DNA of 64,000 nt from Neoceratodus forsteri. Lineage: Eukaryota; Chordata; Ceratodontiformes; Ceratodontidae. The stretch covers positions 473,775,501-473,839,500 of the forward strand of contig CM028130.1 in assembly GCA_016271365.2 (NCBI GenBank), in the 5' to 3' direction. A program made the translations under genes and the position numbers. Below the pieces are notes generated by a model. The model was not told the origin of the DNA. It made no database searches and was given only the letters and a program-made list of their open reading frames with translations. Of this stretch, positions 9,890 through 21,000 are shown in pieces (position 1 is the first letter of the stretch; every line of letters starts with the position of its first letter).

Positions 9890-12866
9890 AAACATAGAAA
9901 CATAGAAACATAGACTTTGATGGCAGATAAGGACCGCTAGGCCCATCTAGTCTGCCCATTTCCCTACCTACAGGATAGGCCGCAGATCCTAGTTAACAAA
10001 CAGCCTATATCTTCCTGCCCCCCACAAGAATTGCCTTATGTCTGTCCCATGCATTCTTGAATTCTCCCACAGTTTTAGACCCCACAACTTCCTCAGGAAG
10101 GCTGTTCCATGCATCCACTACCCTCTCTGTGAAATAATACTTCCTCACATTGCCCCTGAACAGCCTTCCTTCTATCTTTAAATTGTGTCCTCTTTTTCTG
10201 AAAGATGCTACCCTCTTGGACTTTGTTGATTCCCTTGAGGTACTTGAAAGTTTCTATCATGTCCCCCCTCTCCCTTCTTTCCTCAAGGGTATACAAGGGC
10301 TCCTTTAGTCTCTCCTCATACGGCTTCTCTTGCAGACCCTGCACCATTTTAGTTGCCCTCCTCTGGACTGCCTCTATCCTGTCTATGTCCTTGCAGAGAT
10401 GGGATCTCCAGAACTGGACACAGTATTCCAGATGGGGTCTCACCAACTGTCTGTACAGAGGGATAACAACTTCCTGTGTTCTGCTGCTGATGCCTTTCCC
10501 TATACATCCCAGTATACCCCCGGCCCTCCCTACTGACTTCTCACATTGCTCGCTAACCTTAAGGTCATCTGATATGATTACCCCCAGGTCCCTTTCCTGT
10601 TTTGTTGTTGTTACTACCTCCCCACCCATTGTGTATTCTTCCCCTGGGTTCTTGTTTCCCAGATGCATTATTTTGCACTTTTTTGCATTGAATCCTAGCT
10701 GCCATACGTCTGACCATTCCTCCAACCTTGCCAAGTCCCTTTTCATCCTTTCCATGCCTCCTTGTGTATCAACCCTGTTGCAGATCTTTGTGTCATCTGC
10801 AAAAAGGCATACTTTTCCTTCCAGTCCCTCTGCAATGTCACTGATGAAGACATTAAAAACGACTGGACCCAATACTGAACCCTGCGGTACCCCACTAGTA
10901 ACCGCCCTTTCTTCAGAGTGGACTCCATTTACAATTACCTTCTGTGTCCTGTTGTCCAGCCAATGTTTTACCCAGGCTACCACCTGGGACCCACTCCCAG
11001 GCTGGTTAATTTGACTATCAATCTTTGTGTGAGACTGTGTCAAATGCCTTGCTAAAGTCTAGGTAGGCCATGTCCACAGCCCCTCCCTGGTCTACTACTT
11101 TGGTCACCCAGTCAAAGAAATCTATTAGATTCGTCTGACATGACCTTCCCACTGTGAACCCATGCTGCCTTGGATCCTGTGCTCCACTGACCTCTAGGTA
11201 CTCAACTATTCTTTCCTTCAGAAGTGACTCCATCACTTTCCCTACCACAGAGGTCAGACTGACAGGTCTGTAGTTTCCTGCCTCTGTCTTGGTCCCACTT
11301 TTGTGAGGGGGAATCACATCCGCCTTCCTCCAGTCCTCGGGTACCACACCATCCTCCCATGATTTATTAAAAAGAGTAGCCAGTGGTTTCACTAGTTCCT
11401 TCCTTAATTCTTTTAGAATTCTGGGGTGAATTCCATCAGGACCCATTGCTTTGTCCACCTTCAGTTTTAGGAGTTCTTGCAGAACCCTTTCTCTGTGAAA
11501 GGACTGGGATCAACCCCCCTATCAAGAGTGCTTCTGTTAATTGGATTAGGCACTTCCCCCTCCTCTTTTGTGAATACTGAGGAGAAATATTCGTTCAGTA
11601 TTCCTGCTTTTTCACTGTCCCCCTCTGCCCACCCACCGTTCATTCTATTCAGCCTCACTATCCCTCCCTTTGTCTTTCTACGCTCGCTGATGTACCTATA
11701 AAAGGTTTTATCCCCCTTCTTAACTGAGTTGGCTATCTTTTCCTCAGTTTGGGCCTTTGCTATTCTGACTTCCCTCCCTGCTTCTTTCTGCCTTAACTGG
11801 TACAGCTCTCTGTCCTGCTCCTTCTGTGTTTCCTTATACTTCCGGAATGCTATCTTTTTCTTCCTGACTTTCACAGCCACCTCTCTTGAGAACCATAGTG
11901 GCTTTTCTTTCATTTTGATTTGTTTATTTGCTTCACACAAAGGCTTGTTGCCTCTGTGATGGCAGTTTTGATAATTCCCCATTGTTGCTCCACACCTCCT
12001 TCTAGCCTGTTTGCTAGTGCTTTTCTGAGGCACTCTCCCATCTTGCCAAAGTCAGCCCTCCTAAAGTCCAGTACCCTCACTTTTGTATGGCTTGACTCTG
12101 TAGCTGAGTTTAACGTGAACCACACTGTTTGATGGTCACTTGTCCCCAGATGGCAACCTACTTCTAGATCTGAGATCCTCTCACTGCCCCATTTGAGAGT
12201 CAGAGGTCTAAGATTGCTCCCTCACAGTGGGTTCGAAACTAGCTGTCTAATGCCTGCCACCTGTAGGGCATCAAGAATGGCCCTGCTCTTGGATGTGGCT
12301 GCAGCAAATGTGCTCCAGTTAACATCTGACATATTCAGGTCTCTCATCAACAGTATCTCCTTTTCTGCTATTCTAAGAATGCCTTCCATCATATCCTTGT
12401 CCATTCCTTCCCCTGACATGGGGGTCTGTACACAACCCTGCTGGGATTGTGGTACCCTTTCCAGTCTCAAGGTGACCCACAGTGCCTCCTCTCCTCCCTG
12501 TTTACTCTTTTGTTCAGTTGATTTTATCCCTTCCTTTACATAGAGAGCTGCTCCTCCCCCCCTTCTCCCTGCCTGTCTCTCCTGTAAGTTATGTACCCTG
12601 GTATGTTAACATCCCAGTCATGGTTCTCTGTGTACCATGTTTCTGTGACTGCTACGATATCCAGGCATCCCTCTTCCATTAAGGCCACCAGCTCAAGGAG
12701 CTTGTTGCCCAGACTACGGGCATTGGTACTCATTACCCTCCATTTCCTGATGGCCTTACCCCCTTTTGCCCCATCCCTGTCCTTCTTGCTTTTGTCACTT
12801 TCTCCATTTACCCCTGCCCTTCTCCCTATTGACACCTCCATGTTGGTGTTTGCCACACTTACTACC
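9890..12866 (-). mobile_element. CR1 LINE copy a, 5'-truncated, nested in DIRS-1
   Basis: The 3' end at 9890 carries AAACATAGAAACATAG repeats followed by GGCAGATAAGGACCGC, the CR1-style tail of this genome. A 5-base target duplication GACTG flanks it (9885-9889 and 12,867-12,871). Removing the element rejoins the DIRS RT and RNase H reading regions. It contains the 3' half of endonuclease, the RT and the C-terminal domain but no ORF1, so it is 5'-truncated, as is common for target-primed insertion. Confidence 0.92.
10093..12856 (-). pseudogene. CR1-a ORF2 (endonuclease and reverse transcriptase), broken
   Basis: Reading inwards on the minus strand: endonuclease pieces at 12,856-12,222 (VTETWYTENHDWDVNIPG; NMSDVNWS), linker at 12,033-11,467, RT fingers/palm at 11,458-11,018 (NYRPVSLTSVVGKVMES; YLDFSKAFDT), then palm/thumb and C-terminal domain at 11,043-10,093 (VPQGSVLGPVVFN; VCLFADDTKI). 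The catalytic FADD is intact. At least four frame changes separate the pieces, including one near 11,030 inside RT. Confidence 0.88.
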
Positions 12867-12871
12867 GACTG

Positions 12872-13478
12872 GCTCGAGAACTGACCTGGGAAGGTTGAGA
12901 AGAAATCCTAGAGAAGTGAGCACTTGCTGGGTCACTTGAAGGTCTGACTTGACTTGGTCTGGAGACTGGCCCACTATTAGCCAATCGTCCAGATATGGAA
13001 AAATGGAAATCTTTTGCCTCCTTAGAAAGGCAACTACTACTGCCAGGCACTTTGTGAAGACCCTTGGGGCTGAAATTAGGCCAAAGGGCATTGCTATGAA
13101 CTGATAGTGGCCTGAGGACAACTCAAACCTGAGGTACTTTCTGTGGGAGCACCTGATGGGAATGTGAAAATAAGCATCTTTGAGGTCCAGGGAGGCTAGC
13201 CAGTCCCCTGGCCTTAGAGAGGGAAGGATTATTCCCAGAATTACCATCTTGAACTTTGGTTTTAAAAGATGTTTGTTTAGGTATCTTAGGTCTAGGATGG
13301 ATCGCCACTCCCCTGTCTTTTTTGGGGTAAAAAAGTACCTGGAGTACAGACCTTTGCCCCAGTGTAGGGTAGGTACTCTCTCTATGGCTCTTAAAGCTAG
13401 CAGAGATGAAATCTCTGCCTCTAGGGCAAGGGTTTCTGAGAGACCTGCAGGTGTAAAAGATCTGGCTCTCATCTTCAT
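12872..13478 (-). pseudogene. DIRS-1 reverse transcriptase
   Basis: A largely open RT: GEWRSILDLRYLNKHL, ASLDLKDAYFHIPI (catalytic Asp), MPFGLISAPRVFTKCLA and FPYLDDWLIVG (intact YLDD). It runs in frame into the CR1-a junction, where the sequence stops being DIRS. This is the RT/RNase H type shared by DIRS elements and distinct from the LINE RTs here. Upstream, gag sequence joins RT abruptly, so the gag-RT spacer is deleted relative to DIRS-3 and DIRS-4. Confidence 0.9.
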
Positions 13479-13499
13479 CTACTCCCCAGAGAATTACCC

Positions 13500-14847
13500 A
13501 CTACAGGAAAATCCATGGCCTTAGCCTGGGTATCCGCGAGAGGCTAGTATAACTGAGCCAAGCCATTCTCTGAAGAGCCACAGATGTAGCCATGACTCTT
13601 GATGACACATCATTGGAGTCCACAGCAATATGAAACTGAACTTTTGATGCCTCAATCCCATCTGCAGCCACCTCCTCCAGCTCCTTGGCTAGCTGGGGGA
13701 GGCCTGTTTAGCCAGTGCCAGTACAGTGTCCCACCTGGACTTCTGGTACCTGGCTGTATAGGCCATATAATTTGCCTGCCTGAGTCCCAAGGAAGATGCC
13801 ATGTACTGCTTTTTTGCCATGGCATCAATCTTCCTGGAGTCTTTGTCTGGGGTGTGTGAAGCCAAGGGAATGTTTGCCTTATCACAGGCAGCAGCCTGCA
13901 CAACCCCAACATGGCTGCATTGCTGATATAAAAACTCTGTATCTGAGCCTGAAAGTGTATACCTCTTGTCCATTCTTCTATCCACAGGAGGTATAGAATT
14001 GGGAGACTTCAGGATTTTTTGTGTCTGCTTCTCAAAAGATTTGTGAAGGGGAATAGACGGTCTCCTGGACTCTGGGATGTCCATCATTTCCACAAAATCA
14101 GGCTCCTCCTGATCCTCCATTGCCTCCTCCATAGGAAGTTGGAGGGTCTCAGCCACCTTTCTGTAGAACATAAAGTGGGAAGGGGACTCAGAAAGCCTAG
14201 AAGGGGATACACCTGAAGGTCTGTCTGGGGAGATGTCCGGTTTCACAGGCACATCCAGACTTTCACCATCACCATCATCATCTTCAAGCTCCCCCTCCTC
14301 CTCAAACTCCAGTTCATAAAATTATTCAGGGGTATAATCGTGAACCGGGGGGGGGGAACCGACCGAACCAAACCCCTGCCAAAAGGTGCCAGATCGGTTG
14401 GAACCGGGTAAAGCAATTGCACAATCCGAATCGCTCGGGCTATTTCTTCAGTGGTCAGAACATGGGCTTCTGATTTTGAACCGGATGATTTCTCTTTGCG
14501 TTTTCTTTTTGTCGGAACCGAACCCTCGGGATCGGCTCTCCTTTTGCCCGAAGAAGTATCGCCCTGGTCAGAGGCACTCCTTCTGGTTCAGTCAGAACCG
14601 AACCAGGCTGGCCATCCGGGTCAGAGGACTTCTTGGCCTCCTTTTCCCTCAGTCTACCTAATCTCTTTTCAAGGGTAGATTTGGGAAAGTTTTTACAAAT
14701 TTGGCAGTCTGAATCGAGGTGTTCAAACCCCAGACAATAAACACAGGTGGTGTGGGGATCGGCCTTAGCAAAGACCTCCCCACACTCACTGCAGTGTTGA
14801 AACCCAGTGGGCCCGTTTTTTTTCTTGGGTTTCTGAGACATGGCCAA
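13500..14847 (-). pseudogene. DIRS-1 gag-like ORF1, internally deleted
   Basis: Two open segments (14,847-14,455 and 14,252-13,689) plus a shifted tail. The N-terminus has a Cys/His cluster with CSECG, then DPHTTCVYCLGFEH, then DCQICKNFP, which is shared with all other DIRS copies here and is probably a zinc-binding domain. The middle is acidic and Pro/Ser-rich. The C-terminal helical part (YQKSRWDTVLALAKQA) is shared with DIRS-3 and DIRS-4. The end passes directly into RT, skipping the spacer seen in the other copies. Structural role is inferred from position. Confidence 0.75.
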
Positions 14848-15224
14848 CCTAACCAGACTTATCTTTTTGGCAACCGCCAGGCAAGACTCCCTTTATCAGT
14901 TCCTAATCAGGTTACGGGTCTTGGAAAAAAATACCAAACATGTTTTTTTAGAATCGATAAGGACCGTAACCACACACTAAAGTAAGATACAAGAATCAAC
15001 AAATGATCGGTTCAGCTGAACCGATCCACACTTTTACAAGTTCCACACAGAAAAACAGTACAAAACCTGTCTAGTACTCACAGTACCACAGACAGAGACT
15101 GAACCGACTATGCGGAAATAAATTTTGGTTAAAAACCGACAGTAAACCGACACTTCAACCGACTTTCGAACTAAGCTGCATGAGAAAATCTCCAGAGCGA
15201 CTGTTCAGTGAGGCGGAGTAAAGA

Positions 15225-15390
15225 ATCTGATGGTTAGATTTCAAAGGGAAACAGACAGAGACATCAACCGAGCTCGAGCTCAGCACTCTATGCTCTGCAT
15301 AGAAAGTTTAACCCTTTGTTCTCCAGGGCAGTTTAAAGGCTGGGGTTACATGCATTAGTCAGAATACAACAAAACTTCATGTTGTTTGAA
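15225..15390. repeat. DIRS-1 right terminal inverted repeat
   Basis: Complementary to about 7150-7290 over some 135 bases with several mismatches, and ends GTTGTTTGAA at the satellite junction. The mismatch load is higher than in DIRS-3, suggesting an older copy. Confidence 0.8.
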
Positions 15391-15483
15391 AGCACATGGC
15401 ACTCAAGATGACCGAGCCTTAAGCAGGCCTGGAAAAATGCATCTCCTGGTCACCCTCGGCCCAGCCACAAGTCTCGACATTAA
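15391..15483 (+). repeat. ~160-bp satellite, middle fragment
   Basis: A 93-base part of one satellite unit (AGCACATGGCACTCAAGATG to CGACATTAA) trapped between DIRS-1 and the TTAA element. Its last four bases are the TTAA target. Confidence 0.85.
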
Positions 15484-16044
15484 AGGGACACTGTCGACCT
15501 TTTTGGCATCATATTATTTCTAGTTAAAAACACACATTTTATGATTGCTTGCCTTCTGTAAAGTTTATTGCTGTTGCTGGTTGCTTTAGCTTCCTCCTTT
15601 CTCTGTAGAACTGAAATGCATGCTAATGGTATAGTTGTAAACAACTTTGTTTTGTTTCAAATCCTTGATGTGCTCTTACTGTATACCACCTGAACACAAG
15701 AACACCCCCCAAAACTGCAGCCACTCATGATACAACTGTCTGCTCTCCACCGAATGCATAACTGGTGACTAGACTGTTTTCGGGGTGTTCCTAAGCCCAG
15801 GAAACCAGTCGTGAGAGTTGATAAAGGAATGTAAACAAACATATTTTGGTGTGGTAACACCAGTACAGTGGGCATTCTGTTTTTTACTGTTTAAAAGAAA
15901 AAAGAATCAGAATCAAACTACCAGCTACATTCACAGTCTCTACAGAATGTGAACAATCACAACATGTGGTTTTTATGTTTGCTTGCACGCATGTGCAAGA
16001 AACATAGAGCCATCATCAGAGATTTCGGAGGTGTGTCACCTCCT

Positions 16045-16487
16045 TTTATTTATTTTATTTTTATTTATTTAGCTTTTGTTGACCGGGTAAGTGCACTAGA
16101 CAAATCCTGCCTATTTTCAGGCACGACCCAGGGGATGGGGATACAGATGAATGCCAGCTGACCTTGAACCAGATTAAGCTGTTGGTGGTATTTTTAGTGA
16201 AGGAGGGAAATTTGGCCAGGACACCGGGGAAATTCCCCTACTCTTTCGATAAGTGCCATGGGATCTTTAACATCCACCTGAACTACCACCAATCCAGGCA
16301 GATGGGACCTCGGTTTAACGTCCCATCCAAAAGACGGCACCTCAGAAGTGCAGCACCCCTCTCATGCTGCACTACAGTGTCAGTACTGGGATATTAACCC
16401 AAGTGCCAGATGTGGGAACTGAACCCACAGCCCTCTGATCTCCCAGCCTCAGAGGCGAGTGTGCTACCTACTGAGCCACTGACACTG
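16045..16487 (-). mobile_element. tRNA-derived SINE
   Basis: On the minus strand the head starts near 16,487 with an A box (TGGCTCAGTAGG, complement of 16,467-16,478) and a B box (GGTTCAGTTCC, complement of 16,415-16,425) at tRNA-like spacing. A conserved body follows (GTTAAACCGAGGTCC near 16,315), then an A/T-rich (AAAT)n tail at 16,045-16,075. I recognise the body from SINEs abundant in fish and sharks but will not fix the family name. The boxes would serve RNA polymerase III. Confidence 0.8.
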
Positions 16488-16700
16488 ACTCCTCCTCCAA
16501 TTCAGTCAGTGTGCTGGCAGGCGCAGCCTAGGTAAGCCAATGCATTCTGGAGCTGTCTATGACACGCTCCAAAATGCAGTGGCATACAGTTGAAAGGGGG
16601 AGCTACGCTTGAGTGAGCAGCGATAAGATAAGGCTGCTCAGAGTGCAGCCCCCCACAGACAGAAGCCCATGCAGTGTGCGCCCCTTGCGCACTGTATAAC

Positions 16701-16980
16701 CCGACGGGGTGCCCAATCCCCGTCGGCTGTGCCATTCCCGCCCCCAAAGGCTTCAGAAATGCCACGCTGGGTGCCCACCCCAGCGTGGTAATCTAATAAT
16801 AGCCGACGGGTGCCCAACTCTCGCTCGGCTCCACTGTCCTCCCCTGAGTAGTCAAGTGCCACGCTGGGAGCCCACCCCAGCGTGGCAATGTATCCTTAGG
16901 CTGACGGGGTGCCCAATCCCCATCGCCGAACGCGCCCCCACAATGTTTTCTGTGCCACGCTGGAGCTCACCCTAGCTGGC
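16701..16980. repeat. Alternating two-type hairpin array, ~100-bp period
   Basis: Two hairpin types alternate three times. Type A: CCGACGGGG / CCCCGTCGG with loop TGCCCAAT (16,701-16,726), with decayed copies at 16,802-16,829 and 16,901-16,926. Type B: CCACGCTGGG / CCCAGCGTGG with loop TGCCCAC (16,762-16,788), another at 16,858-16,886 (loop AGCCCAC), and a decayed copy at 16,954-16,980. The loops share GCCCA. Spacing A-to-A and B-to-B is about 95-100 bases. Confidence 0.8.
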
Positions 16981-17219
16981 AAACGTCCCACATCGTCTGC
17001 TTTTTGTTTTTTAACCTGTAAAGAAAAATGGTCCAACGTTGTCTCCCCGCCCCTCCCACACAACCCGCACTCCACCCACTGCGCACCCAGCTCTCACACC
17101 CCTCACCTCATACTTACCTCTGACCTCGGCGCGACTATCTTCGTGACGGGAACACGTCGCACTCTTCAAAGCCGACCCATAACTGAGGAAATGCCGGTAA
17201 GCTGTATAATGGGCTAGAT

Positions 17220-18009
17220 AGGGGTTTCAACTTTGTTGCATATCTCAGGCATTTTTGGAATTTTGCCAAATTTTCAACATGGGGTTTTGGGACCCCTTCT
17301 CTAAATGATGTCACTGTCATGGCGTTATTCGGCCTGAAGGGTGATTTCACAGTCACTGCACAGTTATTCATAAGAAGGGTCCCAAAACCCCAAGTTGAAA
17401 ATTTGGTGCCAAAATTCCTAAATGACTGTTTTAATGAGCGCATGCGCAGTTCCCACGCAGGCTCGTAAGTTCACTTAATTTTCAATATTTTCACCCAGAT
17501 TTTCAACATTTCCATTTTACCACACCTCCTATGAGTAGTACAGCTGTCATTTTCACATCTCACCTAAATGTGTTTCCGCCATGTATGAAATGGGTGTGCT
17601 GAAATCAATGTAGGACAAATTAAGAAAATCACAGTGACACTGTTCATGAGCAGATGTCTTAAAATGGCTATGTTGAAAATTTGGTGAAAAAGTCCTAAAA
17701 TGACTGTTTTACTAGGCGGCATTGCGCGGTTCCTCACTACGTGTAGTAATGAATTTTCAATATTTTCACTCCAGATTTTCAACATTGCCATTTTACCACA
17801 TCTTCTTATGAGTAGTACAGCTGTCATTTTCACATCTCACCCAAAACGTGTTTCCGCCCATGTAGCGCACAATGGCGCAGTTGGTGTGCGAGATCAATGT
17901 TCGGGACAAATTAAGAAAATCACAGTGACACTGTTCATGAGGTGAGGTGTTAAAATGGCTATGTTGAAAATTTCACCAAAAACGTGTTTCCGCCCATGTA
18001 GCGCACAAT
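17220..18009 (+). repeat. ~293-bp satellite, left part
   Basis: Units carry TTCAACATTGCCATTTTACC, GTACAGCTGTCATTTTCACA, CGCCCATGTAGCGCACAATG and CACAGTGACACTGTTCATGA. The last phrase recurs at about 17,629 and 17,922 (293 bases). The array stops at GCGCACAAT (18,009), where a LINE is inserted. Confidence 0.85.
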
Positions 18010-21000
18010 CAATCAATCAAATCTTTATTTATTCAGGCGAACATCACTGAGCACAGCTCATTTGCAAGATGGACCTGATAAGGTCAAGGTTCAATAATTG
18101 GTACATGTATAGGAAGATTTAAAACACGTATATACTTATATACAGTAATCAAGGTTCAATAATTGGTATATGTACATGACTAATTAAAACACTTATATAC
18201 AGAAATCAAGAACAGAAATTGTTTAAACATAACAGGATATGGTAGGAACATATGAGATGCACTCTAGGTAAACCAGTATATACATATCAACATTGGCAGT
18301 AAACATGGCATACATTCAACATGATATACCCAAGATTCCAAAGATCCAAGGGAAGTCATTGTGGACAAAGAGAAATAGTGATTGGATGACTGAAAGAGGT
18401 GGTCATAGACTGAGACAAGTGACATGGTAGGAAGGGGTACACATGACTAGAGCAGGGGCTGGTGCTAGAACTGGGAGGTGAAAGGCAGTGATAAGGGCTA
18501 AAGTAGGAGCCTGGAGTTAATGGGAGAAGATTATAGCCAGGGGGTGAGGTATCTGTGGAGATGAATTCTAGGGAAGTGAATTGCCATGATATGATTGCAG
18601 CCTGAGAGGGGGAAGGAAAGAACTGCGAATAAACTAGAACTTGTGGAAGCAATTGCATTTTTCAGGGAAGACACTTAGGTATAGATGCTTGAAGGATGCT
18701 AAGGATACCCGGTTGATCAGCTTCAAGGACTTTTGAATCGTGTTCCATGATATAGCTAGATTATAGCTGATAGCAGATCTCCCATGCCGGTGCTGACTTT
18801 AGGCACTTTGAGCATAATGAAATTGTAGCTTCTTAGGGCGTAGGTGCCAGCTGTGGCCTGTGCGAAGCAGTCTAATATATAGTTTGGAAGCATCTTAGTC
18901 AAAATTCTGTATGTCCACACTGCAGCATTTCTGTTTCTTCTGAGATGTAGAGATGTCCAACCGACTGCTGCATAGAGAGAGCAATGGTGAGTGTTAAATG
19001 GTAGATCTGTTATGAACCTCAGAGCTCTTTGGTATAGTGTACCCAATTTGCATAGGTAGGAGATAGGGCAGTGACTATAGAGGAAGTCTGCATAGTCAAT
19101 TACTGAGAGACATGTGGCCTGGACCAACCTCATTTTGGAATCTCTGTTTAGAAAGTGCCTTATTCTAAAAAATAGACCAAGTCTCTGGTGAAGCTTTTTT
19201 AAAAGTTCTTCAATATGAACTGTGTAGTCAAGTTTGCTATCTATCCACACCCCCAAATACTTGAATTTTTCTACATAATCAAGGCTTTCACCAAGGATAG
19301 TGGATAGCTGGGGGAGGTTGTTTAGTAATGAGGGATTTGTATGGCTTTGGTTGGAGAAAAACATTGCTTTTGTTTTCGTTGCATTTAAAAGAAGCTTTTT
19401 TTTCCAATAATTGATGTTGTAGTATAGAGAATTCTGCTTGTAGAACTTCACAAGCTGTAGCAGGCGATGGGTTGCTGACATATAAAACAGTGTCATCTGC
19501 GAACAAGTGTACAGTGGCTTTGGTAAGATTCGAATCAATATTGTTAATATAAATGGCTGAAAAGGATAGGGCCCAGGATAGATCCTTGTGGAACTCCTCT
19601 TAGAAGTGGTTTTAGTGGAGATAGGTCTCCTTCAGCTTTCACTTGCTGTGTTCTTCCTGTTAGGTAACACCTGAACCATGTAAGGAGGATGGATCCAAGC
19701 CTATGGAGTGCAAGGAAGAGGTAGCAGCTCATGGTCCACTGTATCAAATGCCTTGCTTAGATCAAGGAATACAGCACAAACGCTATTCTTTTTATCCAGT
19801 TCGGTTTGCCAATCGTTTGTAACTTTAGCCAGTGCAGAAATAGTACTATGCTTAGACCGAACCCCGGATTGTGCTGGATTTAAAAGATTAGATTCTCCAA
19901 GGTAATCTCTTAATTGGATGCTTACCAGTTTTTCTAGCAGCTTAGATAGTACTGGAAGGATAGAGATTGGCCTATAGTTGTTAAGGTCCATGGGGTCCCC
20001 TGATTTAGTAGAGGAAAACTTGGGCTGTTTTCCAAGTTGCAGAAATAGAACCAGATTTTAAGGACAAGTTAAAAGGTGTGTTAAAGGAACTGCAAGTGCA
20101 TGCATTGCAATCTTTAGAAAGCAGGGGTCAAGGAGTCAGCACCTGCACTTTTTTATATCCATCTCTAGATTAGATCCTCCACTTGTTTCAACAGAATCGG
20201 TTTGAAGGAGAAGGAGGATTCAGCTAACTGAGATCCTGTATACTGGGAGCTTAACTGAGCATGTAGGAGATTGGCTGGAGAGGTATCAAATGCAAGGCCA
20301 GCAGTTGTAAATGATTATTGAATGCATCCAGTATTTCCATTCTGTCCAAGATTGTCACCTTGTTGTGGTGCATTTGAGCTGGTAGTGAAGTGCTAGGATC
20401 TTGTCCGTTATGCCCTTAATAGTGCTCCAGAACCTGGCAGGATTGTGGTATGAGGAGTCGAGTTCAGCCATGTAGTAGGCAGCCTTAGCATCCCGTACTT
20501 TCTTGGTACAGCTATTCCTGGCTTTCTTAAATATCAACCAGTCATTTGGGTTCTTAGTCTTCTTTGCCTTTTTCCAAAGCTTATCTCTCTCAAGCAGGGC
20601 TGATTTAAGGTTAGGTGAAAACCAACGACAAGATTTGTTTTTAATTCGAACTCTAGTAATTGGTGCATGAGTGTTAAGGGCATCTAGTATTATGCTATTT
20701 AACACCTGATGAGCTTTTTCCACTGAGTCTGCTAGGTAGAACTCTTGCCATCTTGTAGAGTGATTTAGTTCATGAAGATATGCCTCAGAGTTGAAAGTTT
20801 TCTTGGATCTCCTCAGTAGGAATTTAGCTGGGGGTGTTAGTTAACCGGATGACCTTATTCCAGCAATAAGGCAGTGGTCACTTATGTCGCTGAACAGCGC
20901 TCCAGCGTGCGTGAAGAGGTGGGGTTTGTTCACCAGCATGATGTCAAGTAATGTGCTGTTGCTCAGATTTTTTTTGTTGATTCTTGTTGGTTCATATATA

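Larger units (their letters stand above)
7110..15390 (-). mobile_element. DIRS-type YR retrotransposon, copy 1 (CR1 nested inside)
   Basis: Reading on the minus strand the order is gag-like (14,847-13,500), RT (13,478-12,872), RNase H (9884-8742) and tyrosine recombinase (8595-7690), the DIRS order. Ends are inverted repeats (about 7150-7290 against 15,225-15,360). An internal complementary region lies at 7568-7667. CR1-a (9890-12,866) interrupts the RT/RNase H part. Net length without CR1 is about 5.3 kb. No target duplication is seen, as expected for recombinase-mediated insertion. The flanking satellite units are not contiguous: about 80 bases of unit are missing across the site. Frameshifts occur in every domain. 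Confidence 0.9.

Noticed and set aside
10205..11014. 269-aa plus-strand open frame
   Set aside because: Antisense shadow of the CR1-a RT coding strand.
16467..16478. Functional tRNA gene
   Set aside because: A and B boxes are present but the sequence continues into a SINE body with an A/T-rich tail, and no cloverleaf acceptor pairing is evident.
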